Shown: piece after piece, positions 23,987-32,602 of the stretch | Numbering within the stretch: position 1 is the stretch's first letter | Layout of the letters: each line of letters starts with the position of its first letter | From: Alphaproteobacteria bacterium | Lineage (GTDB): Bacteria; Pseudomonadota; Alphaproteobacteria; Rhizobiales; Hyphomicrobiaceae | Direction: 5' to 3' | Length of the DNA: 64,000 bases | Assembly: GCA_019137195.1 (NCBI GenBank) | Contig: JAGVSR010000147.1 | Span: forward strand, 1 to 64,000 | Program-made: the position numbers and the translations under genes | Notes under the pieces: generated by a model | Told to the model about the DNA's origin: nothing | Database searches by the model: none | The model's input: the letters and a program-made list of their open reading frames with translations, nothing else

Positions 23987-25507
23987 CTACCTCAAGATGC
24001 GCTCCGCAAGCTTTTTCTCCCTGCGGCGCTGGACCGACGACGGGATACGCAACGCCTCGCGATACTTCGCGACCGTGCGCCGCGCAATGTCGACACCGCC
24101 GCTGCGCAACTTCTCGACGATGGTGTCGTCGGACAGGATGGCGTCGGCCGACTCGGCGTCGATCAGCTGCTTGATGCGGTGCCGCACGGCCTCCGATGAG
24201 AATGCCTCGCCGTCGCCCGCAGACTGGATGGCGGAGGTGAAGAAGTACTTCAACTCGAAGATGCCGCGCGGCGTCGCCATGTACTTGTTCGACGTCACGC
24301 GCGAGATGGTCGACTCGTGCATCGAGATGGCCTCGGCCACGGTCTTGAGATTCAAAGGTCTCAGATGCTCGACGCCGTGCGTGAAGAAGCCGTCCTGCTG
24401 GCGCACGATTTCCTCGGCAACCTTGAGAATGGTACGCGCCCGCTGGTCGAGGCTCTTCACCAGCCAGTTCGCCGTTTGCAGGCACTCGAGCAGGTACTCC
24501 TTGTCCCTGCCGGACGAGCCCGAGCCGTTGACCTTGGAGAGATAGGAGCGGTTCACGAGCACACGCGGCAGCGTGTCTGAGTTGAGCTCGACGATCCAGC
24601 TCCCGTCGGCCGCCGCACGCACGAAGATGTCAGGGATCAGCGCCTGCACCTGCACGGATCCGAACTTGAGACCCGGCTTCGGATTGAGGTGCTTGATCTC
24701 GTCGATCATGTCGGCGAGTTCCTCCCCGTCGCAGCCGACCACCCTCTTGAGCGCCGTGAGGTTATGGCTGGCGAGAAGGTTGAGGTTGTCGAGCAGTGCC
24801 GCGATCTGCGGATCGTAGCGGTTCTGCTCCATGAGCTGCAGCGCGAGGCATTCGGCGAGCGAGCGAGCCATCACACCCGGCGGATCGAATGTCTGCAGCT
24901 TCGCGAGCACGCCCTCGATCAGCGACAGCGGTGCGCCGAGTTTTTCCGACAAGCCCGCCAGATCGGCGGAAATATATCCGGCGTCGTCCACGAGATCGAT
25001 CAGATGTTGTCCAACGAGCCGCTCGACCGGACTGTCGACGACCAGCGGCAGTTGGCCCGCGAGATGCTCCCGGAGTGATAGCTCGCTCGTCGCCAGCGAC
25101 TCCAGATCACCCTCGTCGCCGTCGAACGAGCCGTTCTGCACGCGCGTGCCGGCCCACCCCGAGTCGGTCGGCAGGGTCGCGAGGTCGGCCGCCTTGTCGG
25201 AGGGCGCGGCATCGGGAAAGACATTGTCGTAGTCGGTATCGAGGTTGGCTTCCGCCTCTCCGCCACCCTTGCCGAGGTCGAGCCACGCTTCGTCCTCGGT
25301 GGCGCCCTCACTCTCTGCCGCAGCTGGCTCGCGCGCGGGCTGAGTGTCCTCCTCGCGCTCGAGCAGTGGGTTGCGCTCGAGCTCGGAGTCGACGAATTCA
25401 ACGAGCTCGATGTTCGACAGCTGCAACAGACGAATGGCTTGCTGCAGCTGGGGTGTCATCACCAGCTGCTGCCCTTGTCTCAGCTCGAGTTTTGCCGACA
25501 GCGCCAT
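23987..25507 (-). CDS. rpoN: RNA polymerase sigma-54 factor
   Basis: 506 aa. Region I is Gln/Leu-rich (LELRQGQQLVMTPQLQQAIR), region II acidic (about 50-130), region III has the core-binding domain and the HTH (LKTVAEAISMHESTISRVTS), and the RpoN box ARRTVAKYRE sits near the C-terminus. Full length for the family. It follows lptB on the minus strand with a 117 bp gap, the usual lptB-rpoN-ptsN order. Confidence 0.97.
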   Translation of the reverse strand: MALSAKLELRQGQQLVMTPQLQQAIRLLQLSNIELVEFVDSELERNPLLEREEDTQPAREPAAAESEGATEDEAWLDLGKGGGEAEANLDTDYDNVFPDAAPSDKAADLATLPTDSGWAGTRVQNGSFDGDEGDLESLATSELSLREHLAGQLPLVVDSPVERLVGQHLIDLVDDAGYISADLAGLSEKLGAPLSLIEGVLAKLQTFDPPGVMARSLAECLALQLMEQNRYDPQIAALLDNLNLLASHNLTALKRVVGCDGEELADMIDEIKHLNPKPGLKFGSVQVQALIPDIFVRAAADGSWIVELNSDTLPRVLVNRSYLSKVNGSGSSGRDKEYLLECLQTANWLVKSLDQRARTILKVAEEIVRQQDGFFTHGVEHLRPLNLKTVAEAISMHESTISRVTSNKYMATPRGIFELKYFFTSAIQSAGDGEAFSSEAVRHRIKQLIDAESADAILSDDTIVEKLRSGGVDIARRTVAKYREALRIPSSVQRRREKKLAERILR

Positions 25508-25624
25508 ATGTCTAGCTTAACGCCCCTCTTGCGTCTTGTCAGGCTGGCCCGCGCGGGCTGCACCAGCCAAGGCGCCGATTCTCCCTAACGGGGCGCGCTC
25601 CCTGGGTCAGGCTTCGAGGTCTAC

Positions 25625-26461
25625 TCAACCGCCGTTAAGGAACATATCCCCGAGGTAGACGCGTCTCACGTCTTCGTTGGCTATGATTTCCGAGGGCTTA
25701 CCCTGTGTCAGAACCTGACCATCATAGATGATGTAGGCCCGGTCGATGAGGCTCAACGTCTCGCGCACGTTGTGGTCGGTTATGAGCACACCAATGCCGC
25801 GATCGGTGAGATGCCGTACCAGCTCCTGGATGTCGCCGACAGCGATTGGGTCAATGCCCGCGAACGGCTCGTCGAGCAGAATGAACGATGGCCGCGAGGC
25901 GAGCGCCCGGGCGATCTCGCATCGGCGCCGCTCGCCGCCGGACAGTGCGATCGACGGCGACTTCCGGAGTCGGGTAATCTTGAACTCCTCGAGCAGGCTG
26001 TCGAGTTGCTCTTTCCGCTTGCGCTTGTCCGGCTCGACGAGCTCCAGCACCGCCATGATGTTCTGCTCGACCGAGAGACCGCGGAAGATCGAGGCCTCCT
26101 GCGGCAGATAGCCGATGCCGAGCCGCGCCCGCCGATACATCGGCAGATGGGTGACGTCGGCGCCGTTGATGGTGATGTGGCCCGCGTCCGCCTGAACGAG
26201 ACCGGTGATCATGTAGAATACGGTCGTCTTGCCGGCGCCGTTGGGGCCGAGCAGGCCGACCGACTCGCCACGCCCGACAGCGAGGCTCACTCCCTTCACG
26301 ACCATACGTTGCTTGTAGGACTTCTTGACGTGAGCCGCCGTAAGCCAGCCGTCGCCGCCGGTCCGATACTCGTCGATGATGTCGTCGTCGGGATCATGGG
26401 CCGCGGCGCCGCTGCTGCCCTTGCCTTTGGATAGCCAGCTCGATAGCGAGGTGATCTTCAC
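25625..26461 (-). CDS. lptB: LPS export ABC transporter ATPase LptB
   Basis: 278 aa cytoplasmic ATPase of the LptB2FG exporter. Walker A GPNGAGKTT, Q-loop LPQEASIFRGLS, signature LSGGERRR, Walker B FILLDEPFAGIDP, switch His in LITDHNVRETL. The ABC domain starts near residue 40 (LTAAHVKKSYKQ); the acidic/Ser-rich N-terminal 39 residues are longer than in E. coli but common in Hyphomicrobiales. The fused lptC-lptA gene is immediately upstream. Confidence 0.96.
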   Translation of the reverse strand: MKITSLSSWLSKGKGSSGAAAHDPDDDIIDEYRTGGDGWLTAAHVKKSYKQRMVVKGVSLAVGRGESVGLLGPNGAGKTTVFYMITGLVQADAGHITINGADVTHLPMYRRARLGIGYLPQEASIFRGLSVEQNIMAVLELVEPDKRKRKEQLDSLLEEFKITRLRKSPSIALSGGERRRCEIARALASRPSFILLDEPFAGIDPIAVGDIQELVRHLTDRGIGVLITDHNVRETLSLIDRAYIIYDGQVLTQGKPSEIIANEDVRRVYLGDMFLNGG

Positions 26462-26551
26462 GTAGAGAGCCTTTGGGCTGAGACGAGGTCTAGGGTGGTG
26501 TACCCCTGGCCGGCCTGTCGTTAGAGCATGCTGGTGGCAGGAGGGTCCACT

Positions 26552-28666
26552 CTAGGGGGGCGGGCCGGAAAGCGGAGATCCCGTGAGAGGCGAGCCGGAC
26601 GGCTGTGAGGACGTCGCTGGCGCCGTCTCGGCCGACCAGCCGCTCGCGCCAGCGTCTTTCTTGTCGGCCCCACTCTTTTGGGCCTCCTTGGCTTCCCGGA
26701 GCGCCTTCGGGAACAGGACCGCGCTCGGCCGCCCTCGGGTCGTCTCCTGACCCTCCGGTCCGTTCGCTGCCCAGCCTTGGCTGGGCTTGACGACGGCCGG
26801 AAGAGCCCCCGGAGCCGTATCGATCGTGGTCTCACCGCTCGTCATATCGATCACGAGGCGGGTGCCGCGCACAAGGCTCTCGCCCCTCGACAGTGTGACG
26901 TCGCCGCCCACCGTCACCGTATTGGCCTTGGCGTCGAACGTCGCCCAGTCGCCGCGCGCCATGTTGCCGTCCTTCGACGTAACGACGACGTTTTTGCGCG
27001 CATCTATGCGTGTCAGCTGCGTTGCCGCCTGGTCCTTGTCCTTTTGGGCGCCGTTCCCGGCTGCGCCAGCGGCAGGCTGGCCGGGTGCCGCGGCTACGTC
27101 GGCCAGCTTGGCACCTCCGGCGTAGGTTGCCGCCATCTCGCTCGTGCGGATGACGAACTCACCCTGCTGAGCGACCACGTCGCCACGGAAGGTAGCCGTG
27201 TGCTTTGCGTCGTCGACGTCGAGCTGGTCGGCCGCGATCTCGATCGGCGCACTGGGATCGGTCTTGAAGCTGGCGAAGCCTCCGGTTGCCGCATCGCCGT
27301 CGGCCTCGGCCGCTGCAGCCGGCTTTTTCTTCTTGCTGCCCGCATCGGGCTTGCCCTGCGAGAACCGGGCCGCGATCCGCCCCGGTCCGGCGCCTGCGCC
27401 GGGCGGTGACGTAAGCTGCGCCTTGCCGGCCTTTCGGTCGATGAAGAGCCGCCGCCCGGCAAGCTCGTTCGTACCTTGTTGCACGATGACCGACGTGCCG
27501 GTGAGAAGCGCGGTGTCTGCGCGCTGGTCGAGCTCGACACGGTCGCTCGTTGCGCGCCGGTCGTCACCTCCCGTCATCGTCACGTTGCCTTCGAGCACCG
27601 CCGCCTCGTTGGCGACATCGAATTCTGCCGAGGACGCCTCCACGCGCTGGTCGGGACCTTGCGTCATGACCACCGGACCCTTGGCCACGATCCGCTTGAC
27701 CTTGCCTTGCGACAGCGGCGCGGCGCTGGCACCCGGTTTCGCGGCCGGCGCCTGGTCCTTGACGCCGGAAGGGCCTTCGGCGTCGCCGTAGCTCACGTCG
27801 AGCGCGGGCGCGGTCAGCGTACCCTCCTCCTGCACGACCGTGACGCCGCCCTGGAACGACGCCAGCTTCTGGCCGTCCTTGATGACGAGAGTCTCCGAGG
27901 TGATGGTCACTGGCGCCGTCGACGACTTGAAGAGCGCCGTCTTGCCCTGCGGGGAGGCCGGTTGTGCGTCGGACCCGGTCGAGCCGCCCGCATCCGCTGC
28001 CTTGCCCGCCTCCGGCTGAAGCACCGTCCTCACCTCGCCCGCGAACACGATCTCCTTGCGCTTCTGGAGGAGGGTCATGCCCTTGGAGCGGATGCTGCCG
28101 GAGGGGTAGTCGACCTCGACCGGCTCTTTCGACACCAGCACACCGTCCTTGGTGGTGATGGTTGCCTGCGTAAGCCGCGCCTTGAGACCGCTTTCCGCGG
28201 CGACGTCGATCGACTGCGCGAGCTCGAGCACGTTGGTCTTGTGGTTGAAGACACCGGCCGCGGCGTTCACAATCGTCTTGCCCTCGCCGGGCTGTACGAG
28301 TTGCGCCTCGATGCCCTCGAGCCGGATCTCGTCGGGCTGCTTGAGATCCTGCTGCGCCGCCTTGGCGTCGAGCACGTAGGAGATCCCGTCCTTGCCGAAA
28401 CCCTCGTAGTGCGGATTCTTCATTTTGAGATCGGACGGCAGGATCTGCTGTAGCGCCGCGACCGAAAGCCCGGTGCCGACACCGGCCCGTTCCATGGCCG
28501 TCACGGCGTAGAGGCCGAGCAGGCCGACCGAAACCGCAGGAAACAGCCAGCGCAACGCGCCGACCAGCCGCGTGTGCCGCTTCGCGGCTTCGACCGCCGG
28601 CGCGCGGTCGCCGCCCGCGAGAAATGCGGTGCCGCGCACGTCCGAATCTGGCGTCAGCGAGACCAT
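26552..28666 (-). CDS. LptC-LptA-LptA fusion protein
   Basis: 704 aa in one frame, where separate LptC (~200 aa) and LptA (~200 aa) are usual. Residues 38-57 are the single LptC membrane anchor (LRWLFPAVSVGLLGLYAVTA). Residues 60-215 follow LptC (MKNPHYEGFGKDG, SGSIRSKGMTLL). Residues ~250-415 and ~472-615 are two OstA/LptA beta-jellyroll units, each opening with the family motif (APVTITSETLVIKDGQK; APIEIAADQLDVDDAKH). A Lys/Ala linker at 440-460 joins them and the last 85 residues are Pro/Ser-rich. It would form a membrane-anchored periplasmic LPS bridge. lptB follows directly. No frameshift is needed; codon use looks uniform. Confidence 0.88.
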   Translation of the reverse strand: MVSLTPDSDVRGTAFLAGGDRAPAVEAAKRHTRLVGALRWLFPAVSVGLLGLYAVTAMERAGVGTGLSVAALQQILPSDLKMKNPHYEGFGKDGISYVLDAKAAQQDLKQPDEIRLEGIEAQLVQPGEGKTIVNAAAGVFNHKTNVLELAQSIDVAAESGLKARLTQATITTKDGVLVSKEPVEVDYPSGSIRSKGMTLLQKRKEIVFAGEVRTVLQPEAGKAADAGGSTGSDAQPASPQGKTALFKSSTAPVTITSETLVIKDGQKLASFQGGVTVVQEEGTLTAPALDVSYGDAEGPSGVKDQAPAAKPGASAAPLSQGKVKRIVAKGPVVMTQGPDQRVEASSAEFDVANEAAVLEGNVTMTGGDDRRATSDRVELDQRADTALLTGTSVIVQQGTNELAGRRLFIDRKAGKAQLTSPPGAGAGPGRIAARFSQGKPDAGSKKKKPAAAAEADGDAATGGFASFKTDPSAPIEIAADQLDVDDAKHTATFRGDVVAQQGEFVIRTSEMAATYAGGAKLADVAAAPGQPAAGAAGNGAQKDKDQAATQLTRIDARKNVVVTSKDGNMARGDWATFDAKANTVTVGGDVTLSRGESLVRGTRLVIDMTSGETTIDTAPGALPAVVKPSQGWAANGPEGQETTRGRPSAVLFPKALREAKEAQKSGADKKDAGASGWSAETAPATSSQPSGSPLTGSPLSGPPP

Positions 28667-28797
28667 GGCCGCCGTTTACGTCCGATCATGAGTGGAGCCC
28701 AGGAAGATTCTGCAACCATCCCCTTGAATTGGGGAGACATTGGGACTTCCCGGGTCACGCTCGAAAATGCGGCACGGCCAGGGATCGGCCCCGGCCC

Positions 28798-29418
28798 TCA
28801 ATGGGCGAAGATGTCGTCTTCGGAAAAGCCGGCGAGATCCATCCGGGCACGGGTCGAGAGGAACGCAAAGGCCGCCTCGGCGAATGGCCGCCGCCCTTCT
28901 CTGTCGAGCATGGCGTCCAGCTTGGCCTTGATGGCGTGCAGGTGCAAGACGTCGGACGCAGCATACGCGAGCTGCTGCTGCGTCAGCGTGTCCGCCCCCC
29001 AGTCGGAGCTTTGCTGCTGCTTGGAGAGCTCGATGCCGGCGAGTTCCGCGGCGAGATCCTTGAGCCCGTGCCGGTCGGTGTACGTCCGCACCAGCTTCGA
29101 CACGATCTTGGTGCAGTAGACGGGTGTTGTCGCAACCCCCAGGAAGGTCTCCAGCACCGCGACGTCGAAGCGCGCATAATGAAAGATCTTCAGAACGTTG
29201 GCATCGGTGAGCAGCGTCTTGAGGCGCGGCGCGGCGTACGCCCCTTTGGCGAGCTGCACGAGATGCGCAGTGCCGTCGCCGGCCGACAGCTGGACGAGGC
29301 AAAGCCGGTCGCGATGGGGGTTGAGACCCAACGTCTCCGTATCGACGGCGACGCTCGCCCCGAACGAAAGTCCGGCCGGAAGGTCACCCTTGTGGAGCTC
29401 TATCTTGGGGCCGGACAT
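28798..29418 (-). CDS. rnd: Ribonuclease D-like 3'-5' exonuclease (short form)
   Basis: 206 aa DEDD exonuclease. Exo I VAVDTETLGL (Asp26, Glu28), Exo II FHYARFDVAVL, Exo III YAASDVLHLHAI (DEDDy). The HRDC domains of E. coli RNase D are absent, giving the short alphaproteobacterial form. It precedes the LptC-A fusion gene on the same strand, a typical order, and lies 97 bp downstream of tRNA-Leu. Confidence 0.93.
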   Translation of the reverse strand: MSGPKIELHKGDLPAGLSFGASVAVDTETLGLNPHRDRLCLVQLSAGDGTAHLVQLAKGAYAAPRLKTLLTDANVLKIFHYARFDVAVLETFLGVATTPVYCTKIVSKLVRTYTDRHGLKDLAAELAGIELSKQQQSSDWGADTLTQQQLAYAASDVLHLHAIKAKLDAMLDREGRRPFAEAAFAFLSTRARMDLAGFSEDDIFAH

Positions 29419-29515
29419 GGGACAGCCAGTCGATGGTGGCAGGAAAACGTACGTCGCTGGGCCGCCTCCGGTCCGGCGCGACCAGTCGCCCGCGACAAGA
29501 GCCCGGCATGAGAGA

Positions 29516-29600
<85 letters not shown>

Positions 29601-29731
29601 CCGAGCCATGCTCGAGCGGCATGAGTTAGTGGCAAGGGGCTACGTTGTCAATTGCGCGACCTCGGCATAATGAGAGCTGCGACAACGGCCCGGCCTGGCC
29701 CGGGCAGCAGCGGTTTTTTGGGAGACCCTCA

Positions 29732-30715
29732 ATGGCATCGGCAAGCGGCATCGGCGGATTGGCCACCATCTTCGGCGGCTCCGGGTTCGTCGGCAGGCAC
29801 ACGGTACGCGCGCTCGCCAAGGCCGGCTGGCGTGTCAGGGCGGCCTCTCGCCGGCCCGATCTTGCCGGCCATCTGCAGCCGATGGGCGGCGTCGGCCAGA
29901 TCCTTCCGGTGCAGGCGAACCTCCGCTACCCCGACTCGGTACGCGCCGCCGTCGAGGGCGCGGAGGCGGTCGTCAACGCCGTCGGTATCTTGGTGCCGTC
30001 GGGCCGCCAGTCCTTCGACGCCGTCCACACCGAAGGCGCCCGTGCGGTTGCTAAGGCAGCCAGGGAGGCAGGCGTGAAGCGCCTCGTCCACATCTCCGCC
30101 ATCGGTGCCGACGCGAAGTCACCCGCTCGCTACGCCCGCTCGAAGGCCGCCGGCGAAGAGGCCGTGCTCGAGGAGTTCCCGGACGCCGTCATCCTGCGCC
30201 CCTCGATCGTATTCGGCCCCGAGGACGAGTTCTTCAACCGCTTTGCATCGATGATGCAGATGTCGCCCTTCCTGCCACTCGTCGGCGGCGGGCGCACCCG
30301 GTTTCAGCCGGTGTTCGTAGGTGACGTCGCCGCGGCAGTCGCTGCCGCCTGCGAGGGCCGCGCGAAGCCCGGCACGGTCTACGAGCTCGGCGGCCCCGAG
30401 GTGTTGAGCTTCCGCGAGCTACTCGACCGTACGCAAGGCTACGCCGGCCGCAGGCGCTGGTACCTCCGCATGCCCTTCTGGGCCGCCAAGCTGCAGGCGC
30501 TACTGACCTCGCCGCTGCCGAATAGCTTGCGCCCTGTGACCTACGACCAGCTTCGCATGCTGGCGGTCGACAACGTGGTCAGCGAAGCCGCCCTCAAGGA
30601 AGGCCGTACGCTCGCGGCACTCGGCATGGCGCGCGCCCACGGCATCGACGCTATCGTTCCGACCTATCTCGAGCGCTTCAGGCCCAAGGGCCAATACGCC
30701 CATTATCGCGGCTGA
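29732..30715 (+). CDS. NDUFA9-like NAD(P)-binding protein
   Basis: 327 aa atypical SDR related to the complex I subunit NDUFA9. Rossmann motif ATIFGGSGFVGRHTVRAL, NAVGILV, and KRLVHISAIGADAKSPARYARSKAAGE with the YxxxK pair. C-terminal VYELGGPEVLSFRELL. The ATG at 29732 begins just before the Rossmann fold; the upstream frame overlaps the tRNA region. It may assist complex I assembly, as in alphaproteobacteria and mitochondria. Confidence 0.88.
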   Translation: MASASGIGGLATIFGGSGFVGRHTVRALAKAGWRVRAASRRPDLAGHLQPMGGVGQILPVQANLRYPDSVRAAVEGAEAVVNAVGILVPSGRQSFDAVHTEGARAVAKAAREAGVKRLVHISAIGADAKSPARYARSKAAGEEAVLEEFPDAVILRPSIVFGPEDEFFNRFASMMQMSPFLPLVGGGRTRFQPVFVGDVAAAVAAACEGRAKPGTVYELGGPEVLSFRELLDRTQGYAGRRRWYLRMPFWAAKLQALLTSPLPNSLRPVTYDQLRMLAVDNVVSEAALKEGRTLAALGMARAHGIDAIVPTYLERFRPKGQYAHYRG

Positions 30716-30810
30716 GCGCGGAAGAGCGATCAGCCGGTGTCCCGCAGACAGGAGTTCTACCGCTCAGCGGGACCGGCCATTGGCGGCCGCCGTTCCTGCC
30801 AGGACGAGAA

Positions 30811-30833
30811 AGCCCCGGCCATGGGCCGGGGCT
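30811..30833 (-). terminator. Terminator of the hsp20-DUF1150 unit
   Basis: AGCCCCGGCC (30811-30820), loop ATG, GGCCGGGGCT (30824-30833): a 10 bp perfect stem 30 bp after the DUF1150 stop. On the minus strand it is followed by TTTCTCGTCC, a short T-rich tract. It could also stop the convergent NDUFA9 transcript. Confidence 0.65.
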
Positions 30834-30862
30834 CCACGAACTCTCGAGACGTTCGTACGAGG

Positions 30863-31156
30863 TCAGTTGAGGCTCGCCACCGCAAGCTCGCCGTCCATGG
30901 CGTGGCCAAGCGCGGCCTGCCGCGTGTCGGTCAGTGCGATCGGCGTGCCGTCCGCGGCGTGTAGCGCGTAGAGGGTTATGCCGTCCGGCAGATCGGTCAC
31001 GGCCGGAAATATGCGCCGCGCCTCTTCGTACGACAGGGTCTTGATGTAGGCCACGTGCCCGCCGCCGAGCCGCGCCAGCTCGAGCTCGCTCATCACGGCC
31101 GCAGAGCCGGCTGCCGTCTTCGGCGCCTTGCCCGGCTTTGTCGCGTTCGCTTTCAT
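30863..31156 (-). CDS. DUF1150 family protein
   Basis: 97 aa conserved alphaproteobacterial protein of unknown function. The DUF1150 pattern is clear: ELELARLGGGHVAYIKTLSY, PDGITLYALHAADGTPIALTD and AALGHAMDGEL. The gene lies 131 bp downstream of hsp20 on the same strand, its usual place, so it is probably heat-induced with hsp20. The ATG at 31156 begins the conserved region; the open frame upstream is not conserved-looking. Confidence 0.9.
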   Translation of the reverse strand: MKANATKPGKAPKTAAGSAAVMSELELARLGGGHVAYIKTLSYEEARRIFPAVTDLPDGITLYALHAADGTPIALTDTRQAALGHAMDGELAVASLN

Positions 31157-31287
31157 GACGATCCTCCTCCTCTCGCGAGGCACACTCACGTCATGGGATC
31201 GGGCCGCTCTCGACCCCAACGGGCACATGGCCCGAACGATCCCATGATCGCGCGATTCTTGTTGAAATGATGTAGCGCTGTCGCAAC

Positions 31288-31725
31288 CTACGCGTTCTTT
31301 TTGCGCGCCCCGATCTCGATCCGGCGCATGAGGCGCTCAGGCTCGTGACGCACGAGATCGATGGCGAGGAGACCGTTGGCGAGATCCGCGGCCTTGACCT
31401 CGATCCCGTCGGCGAGCACGAACGTGCGCGTGAACTGCCGGGCGGCTATCCCGCGGTGCAGGTACTCCCGGTCCTTGTCGTCCTGCTGCTTGCCGCGGAT
31501 CGTGAGCTGGTTGTCCTCGAGCGTGACATCGAGGTCGGCCTCGCGGAACCCAGCGACGGCCAGCGTGATGCGCAGGCTCTCGGCCGCGCCATCCTTCCCG
31601 GCGACGCGCTCGATGTTGTAGGGTGGATACCCGTCGCCCGATCCCTTGGCGGCGCGCTCGACGAGGCGCTCGATTTCCTCGAACCCGAGCAGCAAGGGGT
31701 TCGAGAGCATGGTCATACGTGACAT
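31288..31725 (-). CDS. Small heat shock protein Hsp20
   Basis: 145 aa alpha-crystallin chaperone, IbpA-like. N-terminus with NPLLLGFEEIERLVERAAK, alpha-crystallin domain about 35-130 (YPPYNIERVAG, ITLAVAGFREADLDVTLED, LHRGIAARQFTRTFVLAD), and a basic tail. The oligomerisation IxI/V motif is represented by RRIEIGARKK. It has a sigma-32-type promoter and a leader of about 90 nt, compatible with a thermosensor leader, though a ROSE fold is not proven here. Confidence 0.94.
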   Translation of the reverse strand: MSRMTMLSNPLLLGFEEIERLVERAAKGSGDGYPPYNIERVAGKDGAAESLRITLAVAGFREADLDVTLEDNQLTIRGKQQDDKDREYLHRGIAARQFTRTFVLADGIEVKAADLANGLLAIDLVRHEPERLMRRIEIGARKKNA

Positions 31726-31824
31726 GGCGACTGGGCCCTTTTGCTAAGCGACCTTCTATGATCGCGAGAGCCGTAAAAAACCCGCCCTCGCTTCCGGCCC
31801 GGATAGGCACCGGATACGATGCAA

Positions 31825-31852
31825 ATATGGGGTTCCACTCGCTGTCTTCAAG
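31825..31852 (-). promoter_or_regulatory. RpoH (sigma-32) promoter of hsp20
   Basis: Minus strand CTTGAAG (31852-31846), 13 bp, CCCCATAT (31832-31825): almost the E. coli heat-shock consensus. The -10 end is 99 nt from the hsp20 ATG. Same spacing as the hslVU promoter. Confidence 0.8.
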
Positions 31853-31892
31853 CCAGCAGACTGGGAGCGATAGAGACCGGCGGCGAGCGCCG

Positions 31893-32258
31893 TCAGGCGG
31901 CGTCGCGCGACCGCTCTGTGGCCACGAGCTCGCGCGACCCTCCGCCAGCGACACGCTGGTCGCGCTCGCGCACGAGCCGGTCGGCCTCGCTGCGCCAGCG
32001 CCGGGCGTCGGCCGAGCTCATGCGTGCGCCTTTCCGAAACCGGCTCTGGCCGAGCCAGGTAGCCGCCCCACCGGCAATGACGCCGACGATCAGCGCGCCG
32101 AGCAGCAGACTATAAAGGGGCAATGCAACCGAGACGATTGGCTCGGCATTGAATGGATCGAGCGCGAGCTCGACCGGCCTCCGGTTCGCAATGGCGAGCG
32201 CAATGAGGCAGACGGCCGACGGGAACGCGATCAGCAAGGTTAGCAGTCGCCTAAGCAC
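31893..32258 (-). CDS. lapA: LapA-domain membrane protein
   Basis: 121 aa. Two hydrophobic helices near the N-terminus (RLLTLLIAFPSAVCLIALA and VALPLYSLLLGALIVGVIAG) with the LapA/DUF1049 pattern ANRRPVELALDPF between them, then a basic cytoplasmic tail. In E. coli LapA works with LapB in LPS assembly control. The GTG at 32258 has AAGGGA six bases upstream; an ATG-type start at 32303 would overlap ihfB. Confidence 0.8.
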   Translation of the reverse strand: MLRRLLTLLIAFPSAVCLIALAIANRRPVELALDPFNAEPIVSVALPLYSLLLGALIVGVIAGGAATWLGQSRFRKGARMSSADARRWRSEADRLVRERDQRVAGGGSRELVATERSRDAA

Positions 32259-32277
32259 GCTCGTTCCCTTCGCGGTG

Positions 32278-32562
32278 TCACGCGTGATCGTTGAGCCGGT
32301 CACGCAACTCCTTGCCGGTCTTGAAGAATGGCACGAACTTCTCCGACACAGCCACGGGTGTGCCGGTCCGCGGGTTGCGGCCCTGACGCGAGGCCCGGTG
32401 CTTCACGGTGAAGGCGCCGAAGCCCCTGAGCTCGACCCGGTCGCCACGCGCCAGCGCGTCCACGATCTCGTCGAAGATCGTGTTGACGATGCGCTCGACG
32501 TCGCGATGGTAGAGATGCGGGTTGGTAGCGGCAATCTTCTGGATAAGCTCTGACTTGATCAC
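32278..32562 (-). CDS. ihfB: Integration host factor subunit beta
   Basis: 94 aa HU/IHF-fold DNA-bending protein. [40 protein letters not shown] and [10 protein letters not shown], including the Pro that intercalates into the minor groove. The start is GTG at 32562 (VIKSEL) with GAGGGGGC upstream; the frame open to 32583 adds seven residues. It lies between sppA and lapA as in relatives. Confidence 0.95.
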   Translation of the reverse strand: MIKSELIQKIAATNPHLYHRDVERIVNTIFDEIVDALARGDRVELRGFGAFTVKHRASRQGRNPRTGTPVAVSEKFVPFFKTGKELRDRLNDHA

Positions 32563-32602
32563 GGACGCCCCCTCGTAAACCAATTGTATTTACTCAGTTT
32601 TC

